A model generated the notes under the pieces. That model made no database searches. It saw only the letters and a program-made list of their open reading frames with translations, and was not told the DNA's origin. DNA of 64,000 nt. It comes from Norana najaformis (lineage: Eukaryota; Annelida; Clitellata; Crassiclitellata; Hormogastridae). Shown here piece after piece: positions 63,090-64,000 of the stretch (position 1 is the stretch's first letter; every line of letters starts with the position of its first letter). Location of the stretch: assembly GCA_964023275.1 (NCBI GenBank), contig OZ029921.1:11599806-11663805 (forward strand), read 5' to 3'. The position numbers and the translations under genes were made by a program.

Positions 63090-64000
63090 GTAATTGTAAT
63101 TATAATCTGACATTTATAAAGCGCCACTTCAAAAATAGACTCATCAGAGGCGCTCCTGACCCGAACCAGTGAGACCACTGTCAAATAGTGTAGACTTCAG
63201 GTTTTTTGCGAAACTTTGGAAGGGACAAACTGAGGAATTCAAGCCGCAGCTCTCGGGAAAGGCAATTCCAGCTATTAGGTCCAACACAGGCAAAGCTTCT
63301 AGACTGCGCTGTAGCAGTGCGCATATGAGGGACAGGGAGGTCGACCGGAGAGTGCTATGGCCTGGTACCAAGGAGACCGAAATGCAGAAGTCCCTAAGGC
63401 ATGATGGAGCAGAGCAAACGAGACAATTACACATAAGGGTTAGGATCTTGAACTGGATACACGGCTGAATGGGAAGCCAGTGCAAAGTGTCCTTCATTAA
63501 GGAAGTTATATGGCCATACCTGGGGACACCTCCAATAAGACGGGCAGCGGCATTGAGAACAGACTGAAGCTTGGAAATATTGGCCAGTGAGAGTCCAGGA
63601 AAGATAGCATTACCAAAGTCCACCCTGGTGCAGATAAGGGCGTAAATTAGAGTAGTAACGGCATGGAAGGAGAGGGAGCGGCAGATGGTACGAAGTTGAC
63701 GAAGGTGGTAAAGCATGAGCGGGAGACATTGTTAACGTGATTGGTCAAGGAGAGTTCCCGGTCCAGGACAACCCCAAGATCACCACGGACTTTGGAACAG
63801 AACAGAATGTCCGGAAACCTCTGGCATAAGGATAATGAAACAATCTTAGCAAGCTGAGCACGACCACCAAGCCAGATGAACTGGGTCTTAGCACAGTTCA
63901 GTCGGAGGCGATTAAAGGACATCCAGAGACAAAGGGCAGATATTACGTCAAGAATCCTCTCAACCAGAGAAGAAGCTGCTTCCGCTGGCCATGAGCGAAG
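63090..64000 (-). pseudogene. CR1-like family A, 3' half, inverted (runs off right edge)
   Basis: Starts at the same junction as 21888 (TTTGTAATTGTAATTATAAT). Minus-strand frames: FPESCGLNSSVCPFQSF and RSTSLSLICALL-like tail, AARLIGGVPRYGHITSLMKD, TLHWLPIQPCIQFKILTLMC (63716-63144), RICRSLSFHAVTTLIYALIC, DLGVVLDRELSLTNHVNNVS and TQFIWLGGRAQLAKIVSLSL (63922-63647), WMSFNRLRLNCAK. Unlike the 22-kb copy it is not truncated at GGAAATAT. It would reach motif C just beyond the window. Confidence 0.88.

Noticed and set aside
1..64000. tRNA, rRNA, CRISPR or bacterial operon
   Set aside because: No cloverleaf with A and B boxes noticed, no rRNA-like conserved blocks, no regularly spaced direct repeats with unique spacers, and no operon-like packing.

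Overview
The window is metazoan nuclear DNA that is almost entirely transposable-element relics, enclosing a few exons of one ordinary gene. There are no bacterial-style operons, rRNA, tRNA or CRISPR. The mix (many CR1/L2-like and RTE-like non-LTR families, Ty3/Gypsy elements, hAT, pogo-like, piggyBac-like and an unclassified DDE-like transposase, plus abundant microsatellite 3' tails) suits an invertebrate animal, probably marine, with a large repeat-rich genome. The species cannot be named from this.

The only cellular gene I can support lies on the + strand. Four short exons (19924-20049, 30619-30743, 36401-36462, 43981-44072) have consensus acceptors and GT donors, and their phases fit: 0|0, 2|1, 1|2. 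Spliced together they give 135 uninterrupted codons. Their introns (about 10.6, 5.7 and 7.5 kb) are packed with transposons. I do not recognise the protein, and its first and last exons were not found with confidence.

Layout. 1-2.2 kb: 5' part of a non-LTR element (- strand) with an endonuclease and a 2A-like NPGP motif, and diverged tandem repeats upstream. 2.4-9.8 kb: minisatellites and a graveyard of CR1/L2-like and other reverse transcriptase (RT) pieces. 10.0-15.8 kb: one transposase gene split by a 4.1-kb block holding a hAT element and a jockey-like element. 16-20 kb: small repeats and more CR1-like pieces. 20.2-20.8 kb and 47.7-48.3 kb: two TA-flanked MITEs of one family. 21.1-24.8 kb: a CR1-like element broken by an inverted relative and by a 1.3-kb LTR-like insertion. 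24.8-29.7 kb: CR1/L2 pieces, a piggyBac-like non-autonomous element and a hAT fragment. 31.1-34.8 kb: an RTE copy and a pogo-like element with both termini. 35.2-35.8 kb: LTR plus gag of a Gypsy-type element. 38-39.6 kb: an unidentified coding relic. 40.1-43.2 kb: the best copy of the main CR1-like family. 44.8-50.3 kb: more CR1-like and RTE pieces. 50.3-54.3 kb: a Ty3/Gypsy segment ordered pol - zinc-finger ORF - LTR - gag. 56.3-56.8 kb: a solo LTR. 58.4-61.7 kb: a nearly intact RTE element inserted with an 11-bp duplication into an older CR1-like copy. 62.3-64 kb: a second copy of the 21-kb composite.

Nearly every coding element is broken. The youngest-looking ones (RTE at 58-61 kb, Gypsy integrase) are broken mainly at homopolymer runs. 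No new cellular pathway is evident. The most interesting items are the cryptic multi-exon host gene, the Gypsy zinc-finger accessory ORF, the unclassified split transposase, and several insertions whose precise target-site duplications allow the nesting order to be worked out.
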